Assembly (NCBI RefSeq): GCF_026151205.1
Contig: NW_026971795.1
Location: forward strand, 1 to 51,676
Origin: Bolinopsis microptera
Taxonomy: Eukaryota > Ctenophora > Tentaculata > Lobata > Bolinopsidae
Direction of reading: 5' to 3'
DNA length: 51,676 nt
Shown here: piece after piece, positions 23,801 to 33,184 of the stretch
Layout: each line of letters begins with the position of its first letter
Position numbering within the stretch: the stretch's first letter is position 1
Made by a program: the position numbers and the translations under genes
Notes under the pieces: generated by a model
Told to the model about the DNA's origin: nothing
Database searches by the model: none
Seen by the model: the letters and a program-made list of their open reading frames with translations, nothing else

Positions 23801-26800
23801 CAGGGGTACCAGCAGGAGGTAGGGTTTAATTGCAAATACCACCAGGGATACCCCAGGAGGTAGGTTAACTTGCAGTACCACCCCGGGATACCAGCAGGGG
23901 GTAGGTTAACCTGCAGTAAAACCCCCAGGGAAACCAGCAGGAGGTAGGTTTAAAAATTGCATTTCCACCAAAGGGGTACCAGCAGGAGGTTTGGGTTTAA
24001 TTGCAGTACCCCCCAGGGATCCACAGGGGTTGGGGAAATTGTGTTTCCCACCAGGGGTACCAGCCCGGAGGGAGGTTAACCTGCAGTACCACCCGGGATT
24101 TCCCGGGAGGAGGTAGGGTTAAAAATTTTGGGCCCCGTTTCCCCCCAGGGTAACCCCAGGAAAAAAGGGTTTAAATTGCGTACCCCCAGGGTACCAGCAG
24201 GAGGTAGGGTTTAAATTGGGAAATAAACCCCCAAAGGGGTACCAGGAGGGGGGGTAGGTTTAAATTGCATTTCCACCCGGGGTTCCGCAGGAGGTGGTTA
24301 ATTGCCCTTAAACCCCCAGGGATACCAGCAGGAGGTTTTGGTTTAATTGCAAATACCCCAGGGTTCCAGCAGGAGGTAGGGTTTAAATTTTTCCCTAAAC
24401 CCCCAGGGTACCCGCAGGGGTAGGTTTCCCTTTCATACCACCAGGGGGTACCTAAAGGGGGTATGGGGAACTTTTTAATTAACCCCCCCAGGGATACAGC
24501 AGGGGGTAGGTTAAATTTCAGTACCCCCCAAAGGGGTACAAACAGGAGGTAGGGTTAAAATTGCAGTACCCCCAGGGTTACCACGGAGGTTGGTTTTTTT
24601 TGCCGTACCACCAGGGATAAACCCCAGGGGGTTTGGTTAACTTGCGTACCAAACCAGGGATACACAGCAGTTAGGTTAACCTGCAGTACCACCAAGGGGA
24701 AAACCCGCAGGAGGTGGTTAACTTGCAGTACCACCAGGGATTTCCCCGCAGGAGGTTTGGTTTTAAATTGCAGACCCCAAAACCCGGGATACCAGCAGGA
24801 GGAAAGGTTTAAATTGCCCGAACCCCCGGGGGTACCCGCGGAGGGAGGTTAACTTGCAGTTTCCACCCGGGATCCCCGAGGGGGGTAGGGGTTTAAATTG
24901 CAAATACCCCCAGGGGTACCGCAGGGGGTAGGGGTTTAAATTGCAGTACCCCAGGGAAAAACCAGGGAGGAGGGAGGTTTTAAATTGCAGTAAACCCCCA
25001 GGGGTAAACCCGCAGGAGGGAGGTTTTAAATTTCAGTACCACCAGGGATACCAAAAGGAGGTTGGTTTTAAATTGCAGCCACCAAATGGGTACCGCAGGG
25101 GGTAGGTTAACTTGCAGTACCACCAGGGGTTTTCCAAACAGGAGGTAGGGTTTAAATTGCATACCCCCAGGGGGTACCACGGAGGTAGGTTAACTTTTTT
25201 TACCACCAGGGGGACCCCAGGGGGGTTTGGTTTTTTCTTGCATACCACCAGGGATACCCGCAAGGGAGGTTAAAATTTTCATTTCCACCCGGGAAATACC
25301 CGAAAGGGGGTAGGTTAAAATTGCAGTACCACCCGGGGGACCAGCAGGGGTAGGGTTTAAATTTTCAGTAAACCCCCGGGTTTCCCGCCGGAGGTTTTGG
25401 TTTAAATTGCAGTACCACCAGGGATACCAGCAGGGGAAGGTTTTAAAAGCAGTACCCCCAGGGGGCCGCAGGAGGGAGGTTTTAAATTGCATTACCCCCC
25501 CCCAGGGAAAACCCGCGGGGGTAGGGGTTAAAATTGCAGTACCACCCGGGATAAACCGCAGGAGGAGGTTAACTGCAGTACCACCCGGGGTACCAGCAGG
25601 AGGTAGGTTTTAAAATTTCAGTACCACCCGGGAAACCCCGCAGGAGGTAAAGGTTTAAAAAGCAGAAACCACCCGGGGAAAAACCAGCAGGGGTGGTTTA
25701 AATTGCAGTACCCCCAGGGAAACCAAGGAGGGGGGTAGGGTTTAACTTGGGGGAGTACCACCGGGGAAAACCCCAGGGGGTAGGGTTAAATTGTTTGTAC
25801 CACCAAAGGGGGCCAGCAGGGGGTAGGTTAACTTTCAGTAAACCCCCAGGGTACCAGAGGGGGTAGGGGTTTAAAATTGCAAATACCACCCGGGTACCAA
25901 ACGGGGGGTAGGGTTTAATTTTCAGGGACCACCAGGGATACCGCAGGAGGTAGGGTTTAATTTGCAGTAACCCCCAGGGTTTCCAGCAGGATGTGGTTAA
26001 CTTGCAGTACCCCCCAGGGGATACCAGCGGGGGGTAGGGTTTAACCCTTTCAGTCCACCCGGGATTTCCAGCAGGAGGTTTGGGTTTAAATTGCCCGTTT
26101 CCACCAGGGATACCAAAAGGAGGGAGGTTAACTTGGCATTCCACCAGGGGATAAACCCGCAGGGGTAGGTTAACTTGCAGTAAAACCCCCAGGGAAACCA
26201 GCAGGAGGGGGGTTAACTTGCAAATACCACCAGGGATACCACAGGGGTAGGTTTTAAATTGCAGTACCAAACCCGGGATCCAGCAGGAGGTAGGTTTAAA
26301 ATTGGGCCCCCCGGGTTTTTTTACCAGGGATTTCCAGCAGGAGGGAGGGTTTTAAAATTTCCCTTTCCACCAGGGGAAAACCCGCAGGAAATTTGGTTTA
26401 AATTTCAAATACCACCAGGGATACCGCAGGGGTAGGTTAATTGCAGTACACCGGGGTCCAGCAGGGGTAGGTTTAAATTTCAGTACCCAGGGGGTTTCCA
26501 GCAGGAGGTAGGGGTTTAAATTGCGTAAACCCCCAGGAAAACCAGCAGGAGGGAGGTTTTAAATTGGCCCGTACCCCGGGGTACCAGCAAAGGGGGTTTG
26601 GTTAACCTGCAGTTAAACCCCCAGGGTACCCCAGGGGGTTTGGTTAACTTGAGTACCACCAGGGATTTCCAGCAGGGGGGGTTTGGTTAACCCGCCCGTT
26701 AAACCCCCAGGGGTACCACAGGTGGAGGGGTTTAAATTGGCCCCTACCACCAGGGATCCAGCAGGGGGGGTAGGTTTTAAATTTTCAGTAAACCCCCAGG

Positions 26801-27020
26801 GGGGAAAAATTATAGGGTTTTAAATTGCGTACCACCAGGGATAAAGCAGGGGGGTGTTAAGGGTTTAAATTGCAGTACCACCCGGGATACCAGCAAGGGG
26901 GGGTAGGGGTTTAAATTAAAAAACCAAATCCACCAGGGGGGAAAAACCAGCAAAGGGGGTAGGTTAAAATTGCAAATACCACCAAGGGATACCAGAGGAG
27001 GTTGGTTTTAAAATTTAATC
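17811..27020. repeat. 40-42-bp satellite array, about 220 copies
   Basis: Unit in the plus orientation: TACCACCAGGGATACC, AGCAGGAG, GTAGG, then either TTAACTTGCAG (40 bp) or TTTTAAATTGCAG (42 bp). About 9.2 kb in total. The two tail variants are interspersed. A striking fraction of units carries two- to four-base homopolymer substitutions (for example ATACC replaced by TTTCC or AAACC, CCAGC by CCCGC, CTTGC by CTTTC), which looks like consensus error. Every intact unit contains an acceptor-like TTGCAG and a donor-like GAG|GTAGG 24 nt apart. Open frames here are artefacts. Confidence 0.95.
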
Positions 27021-27529
27021 CCTTATTCTACTTAAAAATTATTTATTGTAAACACTTGATTGTTTAAGGTTTTTTTTGTAATTAATTTCCTTTTAACTAA
27101 AATTGTTTCCCGGGATCAAAAAAAGAAAAAAAATACATTGGGTAAAGAAAAAGCCAATTTAAAAATTTGAGGGGGGGATAGTGGGAAGGGAAGGGCCCAG
27201 TTTTGGGACGGTTTCAGGGCAGGGGGGGGGGAGGGGGGTTTCAAAGGTAAGACAGTTTTTTTGAGAGGAAAAAGTACCCCGGGGGGGGGGGGGAGGGTGA
27301 GGGTGGGGGGAGGGGTTAGGGTGGGGGGGGTGGGGAGGGGAGGGAGGAGGGGGTGAGGGTGTAGGGAAATAGCAGGTTTCTCTATCCTTGGGAAAAAATT
27401 AAAACACCCTCTTCATTTTGGGGGTACCCCAGAGGATCCCACCAAAACGGGTTTTAAAAACGCCCCTATTAAATTTTAAAGATAGGGATTAAATGAAATT
27501 TGGGGCCCCCACACACCATTATTTCAAAA
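27021..27529. other. Spacer with G-rich tract
   Basis: AT-rich start, then a strongly G-rich plus strand at 27180-27365 with many runs of three or more G separated by T or A (for example GGGTGAGGGTGGGGGGAGGG), which could fold as G-quadruplexes if the base calls are right. No gene. Confidence 0.5.
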
Positions 27530-28000
27530 CCCCCATTAAAAACCCCCCAAATCACCCCCCCCCCCCCCCCCGGCCACAACACAACCCCCCCCAAAAAAAT
27601 TTTTAAAATTGATAATAAACCCCCCCCGGGAAACCCCCCCCCCGGCCCTACAACACAAAACCCCCACCCTTTTTAAAGGGGGAATAACACACCCCCCCCC
27701 TACCCAAAAACCCCCCACAACATTTTAATTAAAAAATTAAAAAAAAACCCCCCCCCCACCCCCCCCCCAAAAAAAAAACAAAATTAAAAAAAAAAAAATA
27801 AAAAAAACCCAAAAACCCCCCCCCGGGGGCCCACAACAAAACCCCAAACCCTGGTTTTTGATAATAACACCCCCCCCCCCCCCCCGGCCTACAACACACC
27901 ACAACATGTAATTGATAATAACACCCCCCCCCCCCCCCCGGCCTACAACACACCACACCATGTAATTAATAATAACACCCCCCCCCCCCGGCCTCCTCAT
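27530..28000. repeat. C-rich tandem repeat, about 54-bp period
   Basis: Units of TAATTGATAATAACAC, a C-run, CCGGCCTACAACACACCAC and ACCATG. The last copies (27850-27992) are clean with a 54-nt spacing; those before about 27840 are corrupted. About eight copies. Minus-strand open frames rich in Gly are repeat translations. Confidence 0.85.
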
Positions 28001-28099
28001 TATGCAGATCACTTAACCTCCGCAGTCCAACAGTTAACATGCACATAATGAGTATGGTTCACCTCAGTTTCATACCATGTGATGTAAACTTTATTGCAG

Positions 28100-28183
28100 G
28101 CTGTTCTAAGCGATATAGCTTCAGTGATGAGCGACCAAGAACCCACCACCGAGTCAACTGATACTGTCGAATCTTCAATAAGG
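28100..28183 (+). CDS. Plus-strand exon, probable continuation of the vinculin-like gene
   Basis: An 84-nt open segment, phase 0 at both ends, between a good acceptor (TTTATTGCAG) and a donor AGG|GTACGG. It encodes 28 residues, starting AVLSDIASVMSDQEPTTEST and continuing with a short Ser/Thr/acidic stretch, like an inter-bundle linker. It is compatible in phase with the exon ending at 9040 and with the exon starting at 35852. The link to the vinculin-like gene rests only on strand, phase and order; no family motif is visible in this exon alone. Confidence 0.5.
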
Positions 28184-28235
28184 GTACGGTATTCTTAGTA
28201 TCAAAACCGGGTACTTTAATGGGGGTAGCTTTTAA

Positions 28236-28425
28236 ACTATGAACTAACTACCCCCCCCCCCCCAACTAACTAACCAAACATCCCCAACTAACTAACTATG
28301 CCCTCCCTAAAAAACTAAACCCCCCTAACTAACTTACTAACCCCCCCGGCCCCCCCCCCCCCCATAACTATCTAATCCCCCTAACTAACTAACTTACCCC
28401 CCTTACTAACCCCCAGCTTACTCAT
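28236..28425. repeat. (CTAA)n-type low-complexity tract with C-runs
   Basis: Repeated AACTAACTAAC blocks interrupted by poly-C. Intronic to the plus-strand gene model. Confidence 0.8.
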
Positions 28426-28675
28426 TTCATAACCACGTTATAACTGGATTTTACGTTCTCCATTAGGGACCCCCCCCCCCCCTTCTCATTGTGACAAAAT
28501 AAACTCATCACACTTTCAAAATAACAGATAATTTTTATGTAAAATCAAAGGTATTATTAGAATAAGTTAATTACAAAATTATTGGTTTATCTACTTAACT
28601 AACTTAGTTGTATCAAAAATTTAAATAACTCTCCATTTCCTAAGCTCAAAGTTTTTATGGTTACAAACTTGTCAC
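28426..28675. other. AT-rich intronic sequence
   Basis: Nothing recognised. For the minus-strand gene this is downstream of the stop codon and would contain the 3' UTR, but no canonical AATAAA was found on the minus strand close to the stop. Confidence 0.4.
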
Positions 28676-28728
28676 ATGGTCACATGGTCACATGGTCACA
28701 TGGTCACATGGTCACATGATCACTACTA
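28676..28728. repeat. 8-bp microsatellite (CACATGGT)n
   Basis: About six perfect copies of CACATGGT, ending in a CACATGATCAC variant. It lies just downstream of the stop codon of the minus-strand gene, so it is probably in its 3' UTR. Confidence 0.9.
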
Positions 28729-28742
28729 ATGTTAATCACTTC

Positions 28743-28844
28743 CTAATTACCCTCCTCTAATCTCCTCTTTATCTGCCCAATACTCCCCTCTGTTAAGAGG
28801 GACTCTATCACTGCTTTGTCGATGGCATCACTCCCTACCCTCTC
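28743..28844 (-). CDS. SCGN: Secretagogin-like gene, terminal exon (degenerate EF6 and stop)
   Basis: Minus strand: acceptor ACTATTTAACTTTCAG, then 33 codons and TAG. Only phase 0 is open, matching the phase-0 donor of the previous exon. Joined after HYVI, the segment starting ERVGSDAIDKAVIESLLTEG aligns with the sixth EF-hand of secretagogin (entering helix ending in LLRH, loop, exiting SELAL helix), but the loop has lost the Asp ligands and the usual Gly, so it should not bind calcium. The first 20 nt of this exon plus 23 nt of preceding intron form the 43-bp unit repeated about 65 times upstream in the intron. Confidence 0.65.
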   Translation of the reverse strand, partial: ERVGSDAIDKAVIESLLTEGSIGQIKRRLEEGN

Positions 28845-31800
28845 CTGAAAGTTAAATAGTAAATAGTGCACTACAGGGGGGGAGCCAAGTGGATATTTGT
28901 AGATATTTGGATAATGTCATCCACTTTTTTCGTGAATTATCCATTACAATAATCTACAAATATCTACATTTATCTACAAAAAATGTATATCTCAAATATG
29001 TGCCCAGAAATTCTACTGAATTTTTGGAGATAAATTTGTAGAATTTGTAGAATTTTCGTGAATTATCCATTGACAATAATCTACAAATATCTACATTTAT
29101 CTACAAAAATGTAATCTCAAATATGTGCCCAGAAATTCTACTGAATTTTTGGAGATAAATGTATAAATTTGTAGAATGTCATCCACTTTTTTCGTGGATT
29201 ATCCATTCTACATTAATCTACAAATATCTACAAATATCCACTTGGCTCCCCCCCCACTACATCACTCCCTGCCCTCTCCTGAAAGTTAAATAGTAAATAG
29301 TGCATCACTCCCTACCCTCTCCTGAAAGTTAAATAGTAAATAGTGCATCACTCCCTACCCTCTCCTGAAAGTTAAATAGTAAATAGTGCATCACTCCTCA
29401 CCCTCTCCTGAAAGTTAAATAGTAAATAGTGCATCACTCCCTACCCTCTCCTGAAAGTTAAATAGTAAATAGTGCATCACTCCCTACCCTCTCCTGAAAG
29501 TTAAATAGTAAATAGTGCATCACTCCCTACCCTCTCCTGAAAGTTAAATAGTAAATAGTGCATCACTCCTCACCCTCTCCTGAAAGTTAAATAGTAAATA
29601 GTGCATCACTCCTCACCCTCTCCTGAAAGTTAAATAGTAAATAGTGCATCACTCCTCACCCTCTCCTGAAAGTTAAATAGTAAATAGTGCATCACTCCCT
29701 ACCCTCTCCTGAAAGTTAAATAGTAAATAGTGCATCACTCCCTACCCTCTCCTGAAAGTTAAATAGTAAATAGTGCATCACTCCCTACCCTCTCCTGAAA
29801 GTTAAATAGTAAATAGTGCATCACTCCCTACCCTCTCCTGAAAGTTAAATAGTAAATAGTGCATCACTCCCTACCCTCTCCTGAAAGTTAAATAGTAAAT
29901 AGTGCATCACTCCCTACCCTCTCCTGAAAGTTAAATAGTAAATAGTGCATCACTCCCTACCCTCTCCTGAAAGTTAAATAGTAAATAGTGCATCACTCCC
30001 TACCCTCTCCTGAAAGTTAAATAGTAAATAGTGCATCACTCCCTACCCTCTCCTGAAAGTTAAATAGTAAATAGTGCATCACTCCTCACCCTCTCCTGAA
30101 AGTTAAATAGTAAATAGTGCATCACTCCCTACCCTCTCCTGAAAGTTAAATAGTAAATAGTGCATCACTCCCTACCCTCTCCTGAAAGTTAAATAGTAAA
30201 TAGTGCATCACTCCCTACCCTCTCCTGAAAGTTAAATAGTAAATAGTGCATCACTCCCTACCCTCTCCTGAAAGTTAAATAGTAAATAGTGCATCACTCC
30301 CTACCCTCTCCTGAAAGTTAAATAGTAAATAGTGCATCACTCCCTACCCTCTCCTGAAAGTTAAATAGTAAATAGTGCATCACTCCCTACCCTCTCCTGA
30401 AAGTTAAATAGTAAATAGTGCATCACTCCCTACCCTCTCCTGAAAGTTAAATAGTAAATAGTGCATCACTCCTCACCCTCTCCTGAAAGTTAAATAGTAA
30501 ATAGTGCATCACTCCCTACCCTCTCCTGAAAGTTAAATAGTAAATAGTGCATCACTCCCTACCCTCTCCTGAAAGTTAAATAGTAAATAGTGCATCACTC
30601 CCTACCCTCTCCTGAAAGTTAAATAGTAAATAGTGCATCACTCCCTACCCTCTCCTGAAAGTTAAATAGTAAATAGTGCATCACTCCCTACCCTCTCCTG
30701 AAAGTTAAATAGTAAATAGTGCATCACTCCCTACCCTCTCCTGAAAGTTAAATAGTAAATAGTGCATCACTCCTCACCCTCTCCTGAAAGTTAAATAGTA
30801 AATAGTGCATCACTCCCTACCCTCTCCTGAAAGTTAAATAGTAAATAGTGCATCACTCCCTACCCTCTCCTGAAAGTTAAATAGTAAATAGTGCATCACT
30901 CCCTACCCTCTCCTGAAAGTTAAATAGTAAATAGTGCATCACTCCCTACCCTCTCCTGAAAGTTAAATAGTAAATAGTGCATCACTCCCTACCCTCTCCT
31001 GAAAGTTAAATAGTAAATAGTGCATCACTCCCTACCCTCTCCTGAAAGTTAAATAGTAAATAGTGCATCACTCCCTACCCTCTCCTGAAAGTTAAATAGT
31101 AAATAGTGCATCACTCCCTACCCTCTCCTGAAAGTTAAATAGTAAATAGTGCATCACTCCTCACCCTCTCCTGAAAGTTAAATAGTAAATAGTGCATCAC
31201 TCCCTACCCTCTCCTGAAAGTTAAATAGTAAATAGTGCATCACTCCCTACCCTCTCCTGAAAGTTAAATAGTAAATAGTGCATCACTCCCTACCCTCTCC
31301 TGAAAGTTAAATAGTAAATAGTGCATCACTCCCTACCCTCTCCTGAAAGTTAAATAGTAAATAGTGCATCACTCCCTACCCTCTCCTGAAAGTTAAATAG
31401 TAAATAGTGCATCACTCCCTACCCTCTCCTGAAAGTTAAATAGTAAATAGTGCATCACTCCCTACCCTCTCCTGAAAGTTAAATAGTAAATAGTGCATCA
31501 CTCCCTACCCTCTCCTGAAAGTTAAATAGTAAATAGTGCATCACTCCCTACCCTCTCCTGAAAGTTAAATAGTAAATAGTGCATCACTCCCTACCCTCTC
31601 CTGAAAGTTAAATAGTAAATAGTGCATCACTCCCTACCCTCTCCTGAAAGTTAAATAGTAAATAGTGCATCACTCCCTACCCTCTCCTGAAAGTTAAATA
31701 GTAAATAGTGCATCACTCCCTACCCTCTCCTGAAAGTTAAATAGTAAATAGTGCATCACTCCCTACCCTCTCCTGAAAGTTAAATAGTAAATAGTGCATC

Positions 31801-32010
31801 ACTCCCTACCCTCTCCTGAAAGTTAAATAGTAAATAGTGCATCACTCCTCACCCTCTCCTGAAAGTTAAATAGTAAATAGTGCATCACTCCCTACCCTCT
31901 CCTGAAAGTTAAATAGTAAATAGTGCATCACTCCCTACCCTCTCCTGAAAGTTAAATAGTAAATAGTGCATCACTCCTCACCCTCTCCTGAAAGTTAAAT
32001 AGTAAATAGT
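28827..32010 (-). repeat. 43-bp minisatellite made of the terminal exon's 3' splice site, about 65 copies
   Basis: Plus-strand unit ATCACTCCCTACCCTCTCC plus TGAAAGTTAAATAGTAAATA plus GTGC, 43 bp, exactly periodic over 29261-32010 with one more copy at 28827-28869. Read on the minus strand each unit is ACTATTTACTATTTAACTTT plus CAG (intron side) followed by GAGAGGGTAGGGAGTGATGC (the first 20 nt of the secretagogin-like last exon). The copy at 28827-28869 is the one continuous with the real exon. A subset of units carries CTCCTCACCC instead of CTCCCTACCC, at 29390, 29562, 29605, 29648, 30078, 30465, 30766, 31153, 31841 and 31970. Interrupted by a MITE-like insertion at 28870-29260. Confidence 0.95.
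28870..29260. mobile_element. MITE-like element with terminal inverted repeats
   Basis: About 380 bp inserted in the 43-bp array. The left end reads G-run, AGCCAAGTGGATATTTGTAG, ATATTTG; the right end is its reverse complement (CAAATATCTACAAATATCCA, CTTGGCT, C-run), giving terminal inverted repeats of about 33 nt. CACTACA lies immediately outside both ends, consistent with a 6-7-bp target site duplication. Inside, a block of about 120 bp (TTCGTGAATTATCCATT to GGAGATAAAT) is present twice in tandem. No coding capacity, so it is non-autonomous. Superfamily not assigned. Confidence 0.8.
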
Positions 32011-32236
32011 GAGTATAGTTAGTGCTCTGAAACTGAGTCTTTAGAGGAATATAACCCCTGTACTTTGAGGGAGTTGAAGCGAGAAATTTACCTAAAATGG
32101 TTGCGAATGAGAAAGTGAATCGGAGTGAAATGACAAAGTGAATCAGAGTAAAATGAGTGTATCTATCAAAACATATATATATTTAGTATTTATCCACGTG
32201 CTAAATACTACAGACTTACAGATGTGAGTTACTTAC
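32011..32236. other. Intronic remainder next to the EF5 exon
   Basis: Start of the last intron of the secretagogin-like gene (minus strand). Holds a 23-bp imperfect tandem duplication near 32108-32155 (AAAGTGAATCGGAGTGAAAT and AAAGTGAATCAGAGTAAAAT). No exon seen. Confidence 0.5.
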
Positions 32237-32377
32237 AATAACATAGTGTACCCCCCTCTCCACCACAGTAAGACTCAGTGTGAGGCCCAGGTGTCGCACT
32301 ATGTCTCCAACAAATGCATACAGTTCAGGACCTTCTATCGTATCGTTCACGTTAGAATTGTAATGCGACAAAATTGA
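32237..32377 (-). CDS. SCGN: Secretagogin-like gene, EF5 exon
   Basis: 141 nt, phase 0 at both ends, acceptor TCTCTCCCCAG, donor ATT|GTAAGT. The 47 residues contain SILSHYNSNVNDTIEGPELY and then AFVGDIVRHLG. The EGPE followed by a FVxD helix is characteristic of the fifth EF-hand of secretagogin. The loop N-S-N-V-N-D-T-I-E-G-P-E keeps Glu12 and Ile8 but has Asn at positions 1, 3 and 5 and Asp in place of Gly6, so calcium affinity is probably reduced. The C-terminal part (TVVERGVHYVI) is the entering helix of EF6, completed by the exon at 28743-28844. Confidence 0.75.
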
Positions 32378-32440
32378 CTGGGGAGAGATTATGGGATTAA
32401 TATTTAACGTGCGTTAACGTTGAAATGCTGGCAAAACAGG

Positions 32441-32515
32441 AGGGTAAAGTTACCTTGACATGTTTCTGGATGAAATTTTGACGATTTCCTTAAAAAAGAG
32501 CATTTTCCTTAGTCA
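32441..32515 (-). repeat. Partial copy of the EF4 exon end with its splice donor
   Basis: On the minus strand AAACATGTCAAG|GTAACTTTAC resembles the EF4 exon end AAACATATCAAG|GTAAAGTAAT, preceded by looser similarity in the 30 nt upstream. In the frame that gives KHVK before the donor, a TAA lies 13 codons upstream with no acceptor in between, so it is not a usable alternative exon as it stands. It may be a decayed duplicate in the intron between the EF4 and EF5 exons. Confidence 0.4.
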
Positions 32516-32635
32516 CAATACACGGAATCATCTAGAAACATCACAAATATGCAACTAATAAACAATGATCCGGATATTACTTTACCTTTAGATTTGTTAT
32601 ATAGTAGTGTTGAAAGTATTAAAAAATTACTTTAC

Positions 32636-32797
32636 CTTGATATGTTTATTTGTGATGCACTTTTGGCGGATGATTTTTTCCAGAAAGTTTTTCTCCAGTT
32701 TCAAAACCTTTGCCAGCTCGTTCATCTCAAACTTCCCGTCCCCATCTTCATCGTATGTTTCCATCAGGTTTATCATTTCCGCCGTGTACCTTTCAAC
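32636..32797 (-). CDS. SCGN: Secretagogin-like gene, EF4 exon
   Basis: 162 nt (54 codons), phase 0 to phase 0, acceptor ACTGTTAAAG, donor AAG|GTAAAG. Begins VERYTAEMINLMETYDEDGD and continues GKFEMNELAKVLKLEKNFL. The loop D-E-D-G-D-G-K-F-E-M-N-E is a fully canonical EF-hand with Asp1, Asp3, Asp5, Gly6 and Glu12. ERYTAEMI matches the EEYTGTMM-type entering helix of secretagogin/calbindin EF4, and the ENFL-like KNFL after the loop is the family's conserved inter-hand segment. Confidence 0.85.
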
Positions 32798-33003
32798 CTT
32801 TAACAGTGTTTAGCTTTTATTTAAAAATATAAAATAATTGGCCTAAAGAAGGGAAATGTAGCGCTCCACTCCCTAACTAAAGTACTTAAAATAAAGTATG
32901 TTGCATAAGTGTGACTTTGTTAAGTAGTAAGTTAAGAGTAGTAAGTTACAATGTTACTACTAGTACTACAATGTTAGGTTATATAAAACATGTCAGCAAA
33001 CAC

Positions 33004-33117
33004 CTCGGCGGGTGTAATGTCTGTGCAGTCCTTCTTGAGAAATAGGTCCTTCATGAACTTGGAGAACTCCACGTACTCAAGGTAACCGTTCTTATCTGTG
33101 TCATAATGGAACCAAAC
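33004..33117 (-). CDS. SCGN: Secretagogin-like gene, EF3 exon
   Basis: 114 nt (38 codons), phase 0 to phase 0, acceptor CATTTCTCCCAG, donor GAG|GTGTTT. Encodes VWFHYDTDKNGYLEYVEFSK followed by FMKDLFLKK. Together with EFMQ from the previous exon it reproduces the EFMQ(I/V)W...YD start and the FL(R/K)DLF helix of secretagogin EF3. The loop D-T-D-K-N-G-Y-L-E-Y-V-E is canonical and should bind calcium. A cytosolic calcium-sensor or buffer role is inferred from the family. Confidence 0.85.
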
Positions 33118-33184
33118 CTGGGAGAAATGTAGGTTACCATCGTTACCACGCATGGTCCGTGCAATATTCACTTGGTAGAAGTGT

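Noticed and set aside
17669-26270. Numerous 60-190-codon frames on both strands
   Set aside because: All lie within the 40-42-bp satellite and repeat its unit. Frames depend on corrupted bases.
27280-27365. Possible telomeric or regulatory G-quadruplex region (GGGTGAGGG, GGGTTAGGG)
   Set aside because: Only one GGGTTAGGG occurs in a generally G-rich tract of doubtful base quality. Kept only as a G-rich tract within the spacer entry.
29261-32010. Regular 43-bp repeat considered as a CRISPR array
   Set aside because: There are no variable spacers; the whole unit is repeated, the genome is eukaryotic, and the unit is explained by the adjacent splice acceptor.
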